This document shows positions 45,663 to 53,782 of a DNA stretch of 64,000 nucleotides, piece by piece. Where the stretch lies: NCBI GenBank assembly GCA_026398895.1, contig JAPLRZ010000055.1:1-64000 (forward strand), written 5' to 3'. The notes under the pieces are model-generated. The model saw only the letters and a program-made list of their open reading frames with translations, ran no database searches and was not told where the DNA came from. Source of the DNA: Methylococcales bacterium. GTDB taxonomy: Bacteria > Pseudomonadota > Gammaproteobacteria > Methylococcales > Methylomonadaceae. The position numbers were made by a program, and so were the translations under genes. Every line of letters begins with the position of its first letter. Position 1 is the first letter of the stretch.

Positions 45663-45748
45663 AGTTCCCACCGCTCCAGCGTTGCGTGACTATAAAGACG
45701 CTGGAGCGTCAACTAAGGCATTCCAACGCAGAGCGTTGGAGCGATAAA
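45663..45748. repeat. CTCCAGCG palindromic repeat, short copy
   Basis: Same unit as 45168-45281 with the internal 28-nt segment missing, including GACGCTGGAGCGTC and CATTCCAACGCAGAGCGTTG. It lies between hicB and the membrane-protein gene at 45788. Confidence 0.65.
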
Positions 45749-45787
45749 ACGATGCAAACGCACCAAAACCAATTAAGGAAAACAGTA

Positions 45788-46525
45788 ATGAGTGAAGAAA
45801 ATAATAAGAAGGCATGGTGGGAGATTCTAGTTTTATTGACACCACTAATAAGTGGAGTTTTTGTGACAAGTGTTGGACTTTATCTCACATACAGCAGTAA
45901 CCAGCAACAATCAGATTTCGAGAAACGGAAGTCAGTTGTTGCACACAACGATACATTATTAGTTACGGTATTAGATAAATTGGCTCCATTATTAACTTCT
46001 GATGACTTTAATAAACGACGGTTTGGTTACCGTGCTATGTACGCACTTGGGGAAGTAGATGTTGCCAACAAGCTAATCTCTGCAACTGATGACCCTGCTG
46101 GTCTTGATCCAATGCGAGAAAAAGCGAAGCAATTAGAAGGCACTCTCAACGCCAAAGAGGCTGAGAAAATGCAAACGACTGCATCATCTCTTACTGTACT
46201 GATATATATGCAACTAGCCGATATAAGCCAAAAACAGAGTGCGGAAGAAACTAGAAAAAATCTTTTGGGGATTTTGAACAATGACAAGAAATCCAAATAT
46301 ATTATTCCTAATATAGGTTCTGTAGTTGGCGCTGCACCAACAAAAACGGAAGTACGTTATTTTAATGTCTCAGATGAACCCATTGCCAAAGACATTACTA
46401 ATAAACTTATAGAGAAAGGCGTGAAAGATGCAACTTCATCTCAGAATTTCCAGTATGAAGTTAATAAAGGTAATTTAGAAATTTGGTTTTCTAAGAATGC
46501 TTTTAACAATATCCTTGTAAAATAG
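45788..46525 (+). CDS. Hypothetical membrane-anchored protein
   Basis: Unrecognised 245-aa protein with one N-terminal membrane helix (residues about 10-33, WWEILVLLTPLISGVFVTSV) and a soluble, Lys/Glu/Thr-rich domain of about 210 residues. The soluble part has an alpha-helical stretch (KQLEGTLNAKEAEKMQTTAS) and a final alpha/beta region with KTEVRYFNVSDEPI resembling a SPOR-like or ferredoxin-like fold. The start at MSEENNKKAW has AAGGAAAA upstream; a 34-codon extension starts inside the repeat and is rejected. Its setting suggests an accessory gene. Confidence 0.7.
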   Translation: MSEENNKKAWWEILVLLTPLISGVFVTSVGLYLTYSSNQQQSDFEKRKSVVAHNDTLLVTVLDKLAPLLTSDDFNKRRFGYRAMYALGEVDVANKLISATDDPAGLDPMREKAKQLEGTLNAKEAEKMQTTASSLTVLIYMQLADISQKQSAEETRKNLLGILNNDKKSKYIIPNIGSVVGAAPTKTEVRYFNVSDEPIAKDITNKLIEKGVKDATSSQNFQYEVNKGNLEIWFSKNAFNNILVK

Positions 46526-46530
46526 CACGG

Positions 46531-46609
46531 TAGGATGGGTAGAACGTAGTGAAACCCATCACAAAGGCAATAAAATTTGATGGGTTTCGTTATCACTCTA
46601 CCCATCCTA
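46531..46609. repeat. TAGGATGGGTAGA inverted repeat
   Basis: A 31-32-bp inverted repeat with a few mismatches (46531-46561 against 46578-46609: TAGGATGGGTAGAACG ... CGTTATCACTCTACCCATCC) and a 16-nt AT-rich centre. It resembles a repeat common in many gammaproteobacterial genomes and may terminate the 45788 gene. Confidence 0.7.
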
Positions 46610-46732
46610 TAGTAATATTCTGGTGATAATTCATATTATGTTCGGCTTGTGCGTGACGGACAGTAATTTTTTGCTTTCACTTAAATTAAATCCTGTTTAA
46701 AAATTAAATAACCAAACATTGAGGAAAATACT

Positions 46733-46936
46733 ATGCTCGCAATAGAATTTGAAACCCAAGCGCATAACGGTATTGTGCAAATCCCCGAACACTATCCTGC
46801 TTGGAAAAATAAAACCGTAAAAGTTATTTTATTGGATTCAGAAACGAAAAAAACACTAAACCCCATCCAATTTAATGCGATAAAACTTAAAACAAAATAC
46901 TACCGTTTTAATCGAGATGAGGCGAATGAACGCTAA
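46733..46936 (+). CDS. VapB-like antitoxin
   Basis: A 67-aa protein with an N-terminal beta-rich AbrB-like or VapB-like start (MLAIEFETQAHNGIVQIPEHYPAW) and a basic C-terminus (KLKTKYYRFNRDEANER) that could wrap around the toxin. It overlaps the downstream PIN toxin start, as in vapBC pairs. The role is inferred from the neighbour. A TTGAGGAAAATACT ribosome site precedes the ATG. Confidence 0.65.
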   Translation: MLAIEFETQAHNGIVQIPEHYPAWKNKTVKVILLDSETKKTLNPIQFNAIKLKTKYYRFNRDEANER

Positions 46937-47342
46937 AATCTTTTTTGATACTAATTTGTTGGTTTATCTCTATTCAGAAGATGAGCTTGAAAAACAAGCC
47001 CAAATACTAACGCCGATTAAAGATACTGAAAATCGTTGGATTAGCACACAAGTTTTAAATGAACTCAGCAATACGCTCCGCAGAAAATTCAAATTGGAAT
47101 ATGCTGATATAGCTAATGTGATTGCTGAAATTCGCGATAATTTTGAAATTATCACAGTTCAAATTGAAACAATAGAACGGGCATTAAAAATCGCTGAAAA
47201 ATATCGTTATTCTTATTACGATAGCGTCATTATTGCGGCGGCTTTAGAATCATCATGCACATTATTGTATTCCGAAGATATGCAGCATAATCAAATTATT
47301 GAAGGACAATTACAAATTATTAATCCATTTAAACAGGATTAG
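46926..47342 (+). CDS. vapC: PIN-domain toxin (VapC-like)
   Basis: RNase toxin of the PIN family. The acidic residues are in place: FFDTN at the N-terminus (Asp8), VLNELSNTL (Glu), YSYYDSVIIAAAL (Asp) and LLYSEDMQHNQ (Asp). Length 138 aa. The start at MNAKIFFDTN was chosen; an ATG three codons earlier (46917) is possible. It overlaps the antitoxin stop by 11 bp. It targets tRNA or rRNA in known systems; the target here is unknown. Confidence 0.88.
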   Translation: MNAKIFFDTNLLVYLYSEDELEKQAQILTPIKDTENRWISTQVLNELSNTLRRKFKLEYADIANVIAEIRDNFEIITVQIETIERALKIAEKYRYSYYDSVIIAAALESSCTLLYSEDMQHNQIIEGQLQIINPFKQD

Positions 47343-47362
47343 CGGCTTTTCACAGTGAGTAT

Positions 47363-47389
47363 GTCGGGCTAACGATAGCGTAACCCGAC
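47363..47389. repeat. GTTGGGTTAGCG-type palindromic repeat
   Basis: Stem GTCGGGCTA / GTAACCCGAC around ACGATAGC. The same family as 23366-23392 and 25015-25039; located after vapC. Confidence 0.5.
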
Positions 47390-47476
47390 CTTGTATCTAC
47401 AAAATTACAGCTTGCTGTTAAAATACTCCCAAATAACCCAACACTGAACACATTAAAACCACAACCCCATTCAACC

Positions 47477-48106
47477 ATGAGCGAAATAAAAGACCAACCT
47501 ATTCAACAATTTCTCGATGAACTTGCCAGTAAATCTGCCACACCTGGTGGCGGTTCTGCGGCGGCAACTATGGGCGCACAAGGCGCGGCTCTTATCAGCA
47601 TGGTTTGCAATTTAACCATCGGCAAGCCAAAATTTGCCGAGGTTGAAGCCGATATGCAAACCTTGTTAAGCGATGCCGAAACCTTGCGCCAACAGCTTAC
47701 CGATATGATTAAAGCCGATGTCGATGTGTTTAATCGGGTGATGGCAAGCTACGGCTTACCGAAAGAAACCGATGTGGAAAAAGCCGCCCGCAGTGCCGCG
47801 ATTCAGGACGTATTAAAAGAGGCAACCGATGTGCCGCTAGACTGTGCCAAAGCCTGTGCCAAAGTTATCGCCTTAAGCCAAATCGCCGCCGAAAAAGGTA
47901 ATCCAAACGTCATCAGTGATGCAGGTGCGGGTTTGATGGCAGCTTACGGTGGTTTAAAAATAGCCGCGCTGAATGTGTATATCAACGCAGGAAGCCTAAA
48001 AGACCGCGACTTTGCCGAAGCAAAATTGGCTGAATTAGCCACCATTATGCAAGATGCAGAAACCAACACAGAAATAATCTATCAGGCGATTAAAGCCAAG
48101 CTGTAA
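47477..48106 (+). CDS. fchA: Methenyltetrahydrofolate cyclohydrolase (FchA/FTCD_C)
   Basis: A 209-aa cyclodeaminase-family enzyme that interconverts methenyl- and formyl-tetrahydrofolate. It has the signature FLDELASKSATPGGGSAAATMGAQGAAL at the N-terminus and ALNVYINAGSLKDRDFA near the C-terminus. In methylotrophs FchA works with MtdA/B to feed C1 units to the serine cycle, so it supports the methylotroph inference. Alternatively it is a histidine-pathway formimino-THF cyclodeaminase, but no hut genes are nearby. Confidence 0.88.
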   Translation: MSEIKDQPIQQFLDELASKSATPGGGSAAATMGAQGAALISMVCNLTIGKPKFAEVEADMQTLLSDAETLRQQLTDMIKADVDVFNRVMASYGLPKETDVEKAARSAAIQDVLKEATDVPLDCAKACAKVIALSQIAAEKGNPNVISDAGAGLMAAYGGLKIAALNVYINAGSLKDRDFAEAKLAELATIMQDAETNTEIIYQAIKAKL

Positions 48107-48164
48107 TATTAGCTGTTAGCTATATATTACACACCGATTAATGCTCAATATCAAAGAGGTCGCT

Positions 48165-50243
48165 ATGAATACCGATGTGAATGTAGAACCCATCAACCTA
48201 CAAAAACCTGAGTTTTATATTAACCGTGATTTAAGCCTATTGGAATTTAATAAACGGGTATTAGCACAGGCAAAAAATGAGAATGTTCCTTTATTGGAAC
48301 GATTGAATTATTTGTGTATTTCTTGCTCCAATCTTGATGAATTTTTTGAAGTCAGAGTTGCCAGTATTATTGAAATGGCAACGATTGCTCCTAAAACCGT
48401 TGGCTTAGATGGTTTAAACCCTATTGAGCAATTAGAAAAAATATCTATTCATGCCCAGCAATTGGTTACTGAACAGTATCAAGTTATTAATGAGGTATTA
48501 ATTCCAAAACTGGAACAAGAGAATATTCGTTTTATTCGCCGTAGCGATTGGACAGAAGCACAGCATAAATGGCTATCACGATATTTTAATGAAGAGTTAT
48601 TACCGATATTAACGCCTGTAGGTTTAGATTCTGCGCATCCTTTTCCGCGTATATTAAATAAAAGTTTAAATTTTATTATTTCTCTGACGGGTAAAGACGC
48701 ATTTGGTAGAAATAGTGGTCGGGCTATTTTGCAAGCACCCAGAGGTTTGCCGCGTGTTATTCAATTACCGTCTGATAATGGTTATGATTTTGTATTTTCA
48801 TCGTCTATTATTCACGCCTTTGTTAGTGAGTTATTCACGGGTATGACGGTGAAAGGTTGTTATCAATTTCGCGTGACTCGTAACAGTGATTTTTATGTCG
48901 ATGATGATGCCATTGATGATTTATTACTGGCGGTGCAAGGTGAATTGGCTATGCGTAATTATGGTGATGAAGTGCGCTTAGAAATTGATGCCGCTTGTCC
49001 CGATGAAACGGTTAATTTTTTATTAGATCGTTTTGAAATGAACCGCGAACGGTTATTTTTAATTAATGGCCCTGTTAATTTAAATCGTATTCAAGAAGTT
49101 ATTGATCTGGTTGACCGCCCAGATTTAAAATTTATTCCATTTAAACCCAGTATTCCAACACAATTAACCCGCACTAAAGATATGTTTGCGGCAATTAAAC
49201 GCCATGATGTTTTATTGCATCATCCGTTTGAAGCCTTTTCACCTGTGGTTGAATTTATTCGCCAAGCGGCGGTCGCGCCCGATGTATTAGCGATTAAACA
49301 AACTTTATACCGTACAGGTGCAGATTCCCCCATCGTTGCTGCGTTAATTAAAGCCGCTAGAGCGGGCAAAGAAGTCACTGTTGTCATTGAATTAAGAGCG
49401 CGATTTGATGAAAAAGCCAATATAGATTTAGCCTCAAAATTACAAGAAGCCGCTGTCCATGTGGTCTATGGCGTGGTCGGTTATAAAACTCACGCCAAAA
49501 TGTGTTTGGTGTTAAAACGCGAGAATAACGAATTACGCAATTATGTGCATTTAGGCACAGGCAACTACCATCGCAAAACCGCACAGATTTACACCGATTA
49601 CGGCTTATTTTCCTGTGATAAAGATTTGGGTGAAGACGTGCGCCGCGTGTTTGCCCAACTTACCAGCTTGGGAAAAGTGACTAAATTACACAAACTACTG
49701 CAATCGCCGTTCACGCTACACAAAGGTTTGCTGGAAAAAATTGAACGCGAAATTAATCATGCCAAAGCAGGAAAACCTGCCAAAATCATCATTAAAGTCA
49801 ACTCTATTGTCGAAGAACAAGCCATTCAAGCCTTATACCGCGCCTCACAAGCAGGCGTTGAAATTAAATTAATCGTTAGAGGTGTGTGTTGTTTACGACC
49901 TGGCATTATAGGCGTGTCTGAAAATATTGAAGTACGCTCTATTATTGGACGTTTTTTGGAACACGCACGGGTTTATTGTTTTGCTAATAACGGCAATCAA
50001 GAAGTCTATGCCTCCAGCGCGGATTTAATGAATCGTAATATGTTTCGCCGTGTTGAAGTGTGTTTTCCCATTGAAAGCAAACGCCTGTCTAACCGTATTC
50101 TGCACGACCTTGATTTGTACTTAAAAGACAATTCGCAAGCGTGGCAATTACTTTCCGATGGTAGCTATCAGCTCTTTACTCAAGCAGAAAACGAGCCAGT
50201 CATGCAGGCACAAACTCAAATTTTGCAGGAGCTACTTATTTAA
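48165..50243 (+). CDS. ppk1: Polyphosphate kinase 1
   Basis: Membrane-associated kinase that makes polyphosphate from ATP. The N-terminal YINRDLSLLEFNKRVLAQA and the LFINGPVNL-like segment are typical. The autophosphorylated His is in GYKTHAKM (residue 443) and the second conserved His in FLEHARVYCF (residue 600). The start at MNTDVNVEP has an AGAGGTC Shine-Dalgarno; an ATG eight codons upstream (48141) is disfavoured. The next gene def begins 2 bp after its stop. Confidence 0.96.
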   Translation: MNTDVNVEPINLQKPEFYINRDLSLLEFNKRVLAQAKNENVPLLERLNYLCISCSNLDEFFEVRVASIIEMATIAPKTVGLDGLNPIEQLEKISIHAQQLVTEQYQVINEVLIPKLEQENIRFIRRSDWTEAQHKWLSRYFNEELLPILTPVGLDSAHPFPRILNKSLNFIISLTGKDAFGRNSGRAILQAPRGLPRVIQLPSDNGYDFVFSSSIIHAFVSELFTGMTVKGCYQFRVTRNSDFYVDDDAIDDLLLAVQGELAMRNYGDEVRLEIDAACPDETVNFLLDRFEMNRERLFLINGPVNLNRIQEVIDLVDRPDLKFIPFKPSIPTQLTRTKDMFAAIKRHDVLLHHPFEAFSPVVEFIRQAAVAPDVLAIKQTLYRTGADSPIVAALIKAARAGKEVTVVIELRARFDEKANIDLASKLQEAAVHVVYGVVGYKTHAKMCLVLKRENNELRNYVHLGTGNYHRKTAQIYTDYGLFSCDKDLGEDVRRVFAQLTSLGKVTKLHKLLQSPFTLHKGLLEKIEREINHAKAGKPAKIIIKVNSIVEEQAIQALYRASQAGVEIKLIVRGVCCLRPGIIGVSENIEVRSIIGRFLEHARVYCFANNGNQEVYASSADLMNRNMFRRVEVCFPIESKRLSNRILHDLDLYLKDNSQAWQLLSDGSYQLFTQAENEPVMQAQTQILQELLI

Positions 50244-50245
50244 TT

Positions 50246-50767
50246 ATGACTGAAATACGCGAAATAGCCCAACTAGGTGCGAGCGTGTTAAGACAATACG
50301 CTCAACTGGTCACCGATGTACATAACGATGAAACACGCGAAATTATCGCCGCCATGCACACCACGCTTGCCAGCACTCAAGGTGTTGGTATTGCCGCGCC
50401 GCAAATCAGCGTATCCAAACGAATTATTATTGTCGCTTCACGTCCGACAGCGCGTTACCCCGATGCACCACTAATGCAGCCCACCGTCATGATTAACCCC
50501 AGCTTTCAAGCCCAAAACGAGCATAAAGAAAAAGGCTGGGAAGGTTGTTTGAGTGTGCCTAGCATTCGTGCTTTAGTCCCACGCTATACTGCGATAAAAA
50601 TTGACTACGTCGATGAACAAGGCAATCAACAGACGCTAGAATTACACGACTTTGTGGCGCGAGTATTTCAACATGAGTTCGATCACCTACAAGGCAAAGT
50701 ATTTTTAGACAGCGTGGAAAGCAATCAAGATATTTTTGCCGAGAGTGAATATTTTAAATTGCTGTAA
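50246..50767 (+). CDS. def: Peptide deformylase
   Basis: Fe2+ metalloenzyme that removes formyl from N-terminal Met of nascent proteins. All three motifs are visible: GVGIAAPQ, EGCLSVP (metal Cys) and QHEFDHLQG (metal His pair and catalytic Glu). Length 173 aa is usual. It is translationally coupled to ppk1. It lies apart from fmt, unlike the common def-fmt pairing, so it may be a second copy. Confidence 0.95.
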   Translation: MTEIREIAQLGASVLRQYAQLVTDVHNDETREIIAAMHTTLASTQGVGIAAPQISVSKRIIIVASRPTARYPDAPLMQPTVMINPSFQAQNEHKEKGWEGCLSVPSIRALVPRYTAIKIDYVDEQGNQQTLELHDFVARVFQHEFDHLQGKVFLDSVESNQDIFAESEYFKLL

Positions 50768-50779
50768 CTACCTCCGCCC

Positions 50780-50816
50780 AACGACTGCCAGTCCTTTTTA
50801 AGGACTGGCAGTCGTT
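50780..50816. terminator. Bidirectional hairpin between def and pqiC
   Basis: A perfect 16-bp inverted repeat (AACGACTGCCAGTCCT and its complement) with a 5-nt loop TTTTA lies between convergent genes. There is no T run on either side. It probably ends both transcripts, or protects their 3' ends. Confidence 0.65.
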
Positions 50817-50832
50817 AAACCCCAAATCTCAG

Positions 50833-51435
50833 CTATTTTTGCGGTAACTGATGAAGCTGCACGGATAATTGATGGCTGAACTCACCCAGTAGTTTTTCTT
50901 GTGCTGATACCGCACTTTGGTAGCTGGCATCATTCAAAACCTGTTTAAGGTTAGTTCGTCCATTACTCACAATCGTATGTTTTTTCTCTTCCATGATTGC
51001 CCAATTCGCTTCCAAATTTGCTGATTTACCAAGTTGGCTATCGAAACGGCTAATATCAATAATAATGCGATAATCCATCTCACCATAAGCACCCCACGGA
51101 TAGCCTCTCACAATAATATTTGCTTGTTGTGCTTCCAGATTTTTGCTCAACACATCAATAACTGTGTTTTTTAACGGAGCTGCCCATTGATGAAATTCAG
51201 CCAGTTCTATGCCATTATTCTCAGTTCGCGTCACAATTTGCTGGCGATCAAGTACAGCGGGTAGCGTCAACGGTCCCAAGCCTATCATCTGTTTTTTTTC
51301 GATGCTAGTCGTTGCTATAACAGGCGGGCTATGTGACTCCAATAAATAAAAATTAGTGGGCGGTGTTGCCGCGCAAGCCGTGAGTAATAAGCTAGTGCAG
51401 AGAATGATTAATGACTGTGGGTATCTAGTTAACAT
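50833..51435 (-). CDS. pqiC: ABC-type transport auxiliary lipoprotein, PqiC-like
   Basis: Outer membrane lipoprotein of the PqiC/DUF330 family, which partners MCE proteins in phospholipid transport. A lipobox (SLIILCTSLLLTACAA) places the lipidated Cys at residue 22. The start at MLTRYPQS was chosen because it starts the signal; the frame extends 22 codons upstream. PNFYLLES, IGLGPLTLPAVLDRQQIVTR and AAPLKNTVIDVLSKNL are family-typical. pqiA and pqiB are not adjacent, so it is orphaned here. Confidence 0.85.
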   Translation of the reverse strand: MLTRYPQSLIILCTSLLLTACAATPPTNFYLLESHSPPVIATTSIEKKQMIGLGPLTLPAVLDRQQIVTRTENNGIELAEFHQWAAPLKNTVIDVLSKNLEAQQANIIVRGYPWGAYGEMDYRIIIDISRFDSQLGKSANLEANWAIMEEKKHTIVSNGRTNLKQVLNDASYQSAVSAQEKLLGEFSHQLSVQLHQLPQK

Positions 51436-51483
51436 AGGATTATTTCTCGTTTTATTTATGACATAAAAAATCATGATTTTTGA

Positions 51484-51690
51484 TTCCAGCAAATCGACCA
51501 TCCTCTACTATTTAAAATCCGCCGCCACTTTACCTCCTCTTTAACGATGGGAAAGGCGTTGAGAACATGAGCGAATTCGTCTTCCATTAAACAGTGACAG
51601 TGGGCAATGATAGCATCTAAGTCAGCGAGAATTTGTGATGGTAGAGCGTGGGCGACGCTTTTTTGCCTGAGAGTGGCGGCAAAACGTGGT
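51484..51690 (-). pseudogene. Remnant of DNA methylase/type II RM C-terminal tail
   Basis: A minus-strand frame without a usable start, running into TGA near 51468, encodes LPSQILADLDAIIAH, then DEFAHVLNAFPIVKEEVK. This matches, from memory, the conserved tail A-x-LDA-x-(V/I)AHLYGLT-x-x-EFAHIL-x-TFP-x-V of Eco57I-like N6-adenine DNA methylases. The usual HLYGLT reads HCHCLM. Only about 55 codons survive, so this is a decayed fragment. It lies between pqiC and the DUF523 gene. Confidence 0.45.
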
Positions 51691-51839
51691 TAGCAGCAAG
51701 CTGTGTGACATTATTAATGTTACGCAGTCAGAAGCTCGTAGATACAAGGTTGAATTGCCGCTTTTTAGCAACCGAACCTACACATAATACGGAGATTTTG
51801 TTTATTGCCAGCCCAACCTACAAATCTATCTCTACAGGA
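51691..51839. other. Gene-free stretch next to methylase remnant
   Basis: No credible gene. A 65-codon rightward frame over 51648-51845 has no recognised features and is not called. The stretch ends at the DUF523 gene stop. Confidence 0.4.
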
Positions 51840-52775
51840 TTATAGTTGATTAATCAATTGTAATTCCTGAGGATACGGGGACATATAATAAGAGTCTTCA
51901 ATATAGGCATCGGGGCTTTGGCGGAAATGATGTTTTAATAAGGTAAGCGGGACGATTAAGGGAATTTCACCGTGGCGGTAGCGTTCAATGAGTTCACATA
52001 ATTCGGCTTTGTTATCCGCGCTGAGTTCTTTTTTTAAATAGCCTTGAATATGTTGCAAAACATTAACATGACTTTTACGCTTGACCACGACTTTTAACAA
52101 GGTCATTAATTGCAGAATATACTGCGCGGCAATTTCGGTAACATTCGCTTTGGTTGCGCTGGCTAATAATTGACCGAGTGGCTGATAATCGCCATGACTC
52201 ATGATGATTAATTTATGCCGCGCATGAAAATGGGTCAATGATTGTGAACTCAAACCTTCGGCTATTAGCTGTTTCCAGCGATACAGCACATAAACCCGCT
52301 GAATGAAATTCTCCCGCAAACCTGCATCGCCTAAACGCCCTTCTTCTTCAACAGGCAGTAGCGGATAATTACGCATCATAACCTCTGCATAAATGCCCAT
52401 GCCTTCACGGCGCGGCACTTCACCCGCATAGACTTTAACGCGCTCCATACCACAACTAGGCGAGTCTTTTTTTAGAATATAGCCGCATAGCTCACTGTGA
52501 TTGATTTGCTCGGCATAGTCACGCAAGCGGTCGGTGACATCATTGCTAGGGCCTTTAATAACCACGCAACGTACCGCGTTGTCTTTCTTGATGAGGTGCA
52601 TAGTCGGGCGTGGTGTTCCTAGACCAATCGCCATTTCAGGACAAAATGGATGAAAATCAAAATAATGCGACAGTGTGCCGACAATATAAGCATCACGCTT
52701 ATGTCCGCCATCAAAACGAACGTTATCACCCAGTAAACAACTACTGATACCGACAGGGACTTTTGTGTTAATCAT
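51840..52775 (-). CDS. DUF523 and DUF1722 domain protein (YbgA-like)
   Basis: A 311-aa two-domain protein. The N-terminal DUF523 (VPVGISSCLLGDNVRFDGGHKR, HPFCPEMAIGLGTPRPT, KKDSPSCGMERVKVY) resembles the Fe-S 2-thiouracil desulfidase TudS, with three conserved Cys. The C-terminal DUF1722 (YBGA) helical domain begins near YRWKQLIAEGLSSQSLTHFHARHKLI. Such fusions are widespread, with a proposed role in thio-nucleobase repair. The start at MINTKVPVG follows family length; an upstream frame extension of 54 codons is rejected. Confidence 0.85.
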   Translation of the reverse strand: MINTKVPVGISSCLLGDNVRFDGGHKRDAYIVGTLSHYFDFHPFCPEMAIGLGTPRPTMHLIKKDNAVRCVVIKGPSNDVTDRLRDYAEQINHSELCGYILKKDSPSCGMERVKVYAGEVPRREGMGIYAEVMMRNYPLLPVEEEGRLGDAGLRENFIQRVYVLYRWKQLIAEGLSSQSLTHFHARHKLIIMSHGDYQPLGQLLASATKANVTEIAAQYILQLMTLLKVVVKRKSHVNVLQHIQGYLKKELSADNKAELCELIERYRHGEIPLIVPLTLLKHHFRQSPDAYIEDSYYMSPYPQELQLINQL

Positions 52776-53056
52776 GTTTTTGTACCATCCAATAAGTAAC
52801 CCCCCAATGCCGAAGCATTGATGTAGTTTAGGGGCTATATGTTTATAATAATTTTTCTGGCAACCGCAATTAATGCTGTTGCTACCACCCGTTAGCAAGA
52901 TAAATATATTGCTCTGTTCAACAATGAAATCTAGCATAGCAATAAATAGCTAATCTCTACATTCTATGTAGATTAAACAAAATTCATCGTGTATATACAA
53001 GCCTTTTTTTTCATGGTAAGTTTAGCCTCCATTAAATATTTTTTAGGTATTTATCT

Positions 53057-53461
53057 ATGAAATCAAGAAAATTAATTCGCGCTATTTTACTGATGTCTAT
53101 TACTACATTGACAAGCTTAGTAGTCGCTCCAGTGGTGATGGCTAATGATCATGAAACCCAATGTTTTGATGATATTCAAGGAAAGTTACCTTGGAGTGAT
53201 AACGAAATGAACTGGGATGTAGAAAATGTAAAACAACTGTGTAAAGGCACGACTAAGCCTACTGAACCACGCAAATGTTTTTCTACCATTAGAACTGGTC
53301 GTGTCAATTGGGGAAAAGGAACTGATTGGGAATGGAAAAACATTATTAACCTATGCTCAGGAACAAATGACGCTGACAAAACAATAGACTGCTTTAACAA
53401 AGGGATCGCAGCAGGAAGTGATTGGAGAGATGTAATTTTATTGTGTCAACGCTCTAAATAA
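53057..53461 (+). CDS. Secreted protein with three tandem Cys/Trp repeats
   Basis: A 134-aa exported protein with a signal peptide (ends near VVMA). The mature part is three tandem repeats of about 34 residues with pattern C-F-x-x-I-(x)10-W-(x)6-W-x-x-(V/I)-x-x-L-C-x-G-T: QCFDDIQG...VKQLCKGT, KCFSTIRTG...IINLCSGT, DCFNKGIAAGSDWRDVILLC. Each repeat has two Cys, so three intra-repeat disulfides or an extracellular ligand-binding rod are possible. The repeat is reminiscent of uncharacterised proteins in related genomes but I cannot name a family. Confidence 0.75.
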   Translation: MKSRKLIRAILLMSITTLTSLVVAPVVMANDHETQCFDDIQGKLPWSDNEMNWDVENVKQLCKGTTKPTEPRKCFSTIRTGRVNWGKGTDWEWKNIINLCSGTNDADKTIDCFNKGIAAGSDWRDVILLCQRSK

Positions 53462-53571
53462 GGAAATAGATACCATCAGCCACAAGCGAATAATTATTCT
53501 GTTTGTGGCTGATAGTTAAAGTTGGAATTTAATATCAACGCCCTTTCTCTGTTAATTAGCAAACCAAATAA

Positions 53572-53782
53572 TAACCTTTGGTGCTAGTTTAAATTAAGCA
53601 GCTAAAATAGTAAGCGATTGTTTTTAATGGAGTCCAATAGCTTTAGCTAGTGCTGATTTGTAAAAAGCTGACGCTTTTTGACTCCTATTCCCTTCTAATA
53701 GCGGTAAACAAAAAAATGTTTTAATCACAACACATTGATTTATTTTGTTTATTTTTATGGAGCTAACTAGCACCAAAGGTTA
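53572..53782. mobile_element. 211-bp MITE-like element with 18-bp TIRs, TA-flanked
   Basis: Perfect terminal inverted repeats TAACCTTTGGTGCTAGTT (53572-53589) and complement (53765-53782). The outer TA at each end would be the duplicated target of a Tc1/mariner- or IS630-type transposase, leaving TIR ACCTTTGGTGCTAGTT. No coding sequence inside. The interior carries a GGAGT twin-hairpin repeat. Confidence 0.6.
53629..53685. repeat. GGAGT...ACTCC twin-hairpin repeat inside MITE
   Basis: GGAGT (53629) and ACTCC (53681) bound TAGCT-TT-AGCTA (hairpin 1) and AAAAAGC-TGAC-GCTTTTT (hairpin 2). The overall design matches 29624-29820 and 43663-43706. Confidence 0.65.

Noticed and set aside
45157-45750. 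CRISPR array in the repeat cluster
   Set aside because: The repeats are few, palindromic, of different types and without regular spacers; no cas genes are present.
51648-51845. 65-codon rightward frame near the methylase remnant
   Set aside because: No motifs, and it overlaps the antisense methylase tail and the end of the DUF523 gene.
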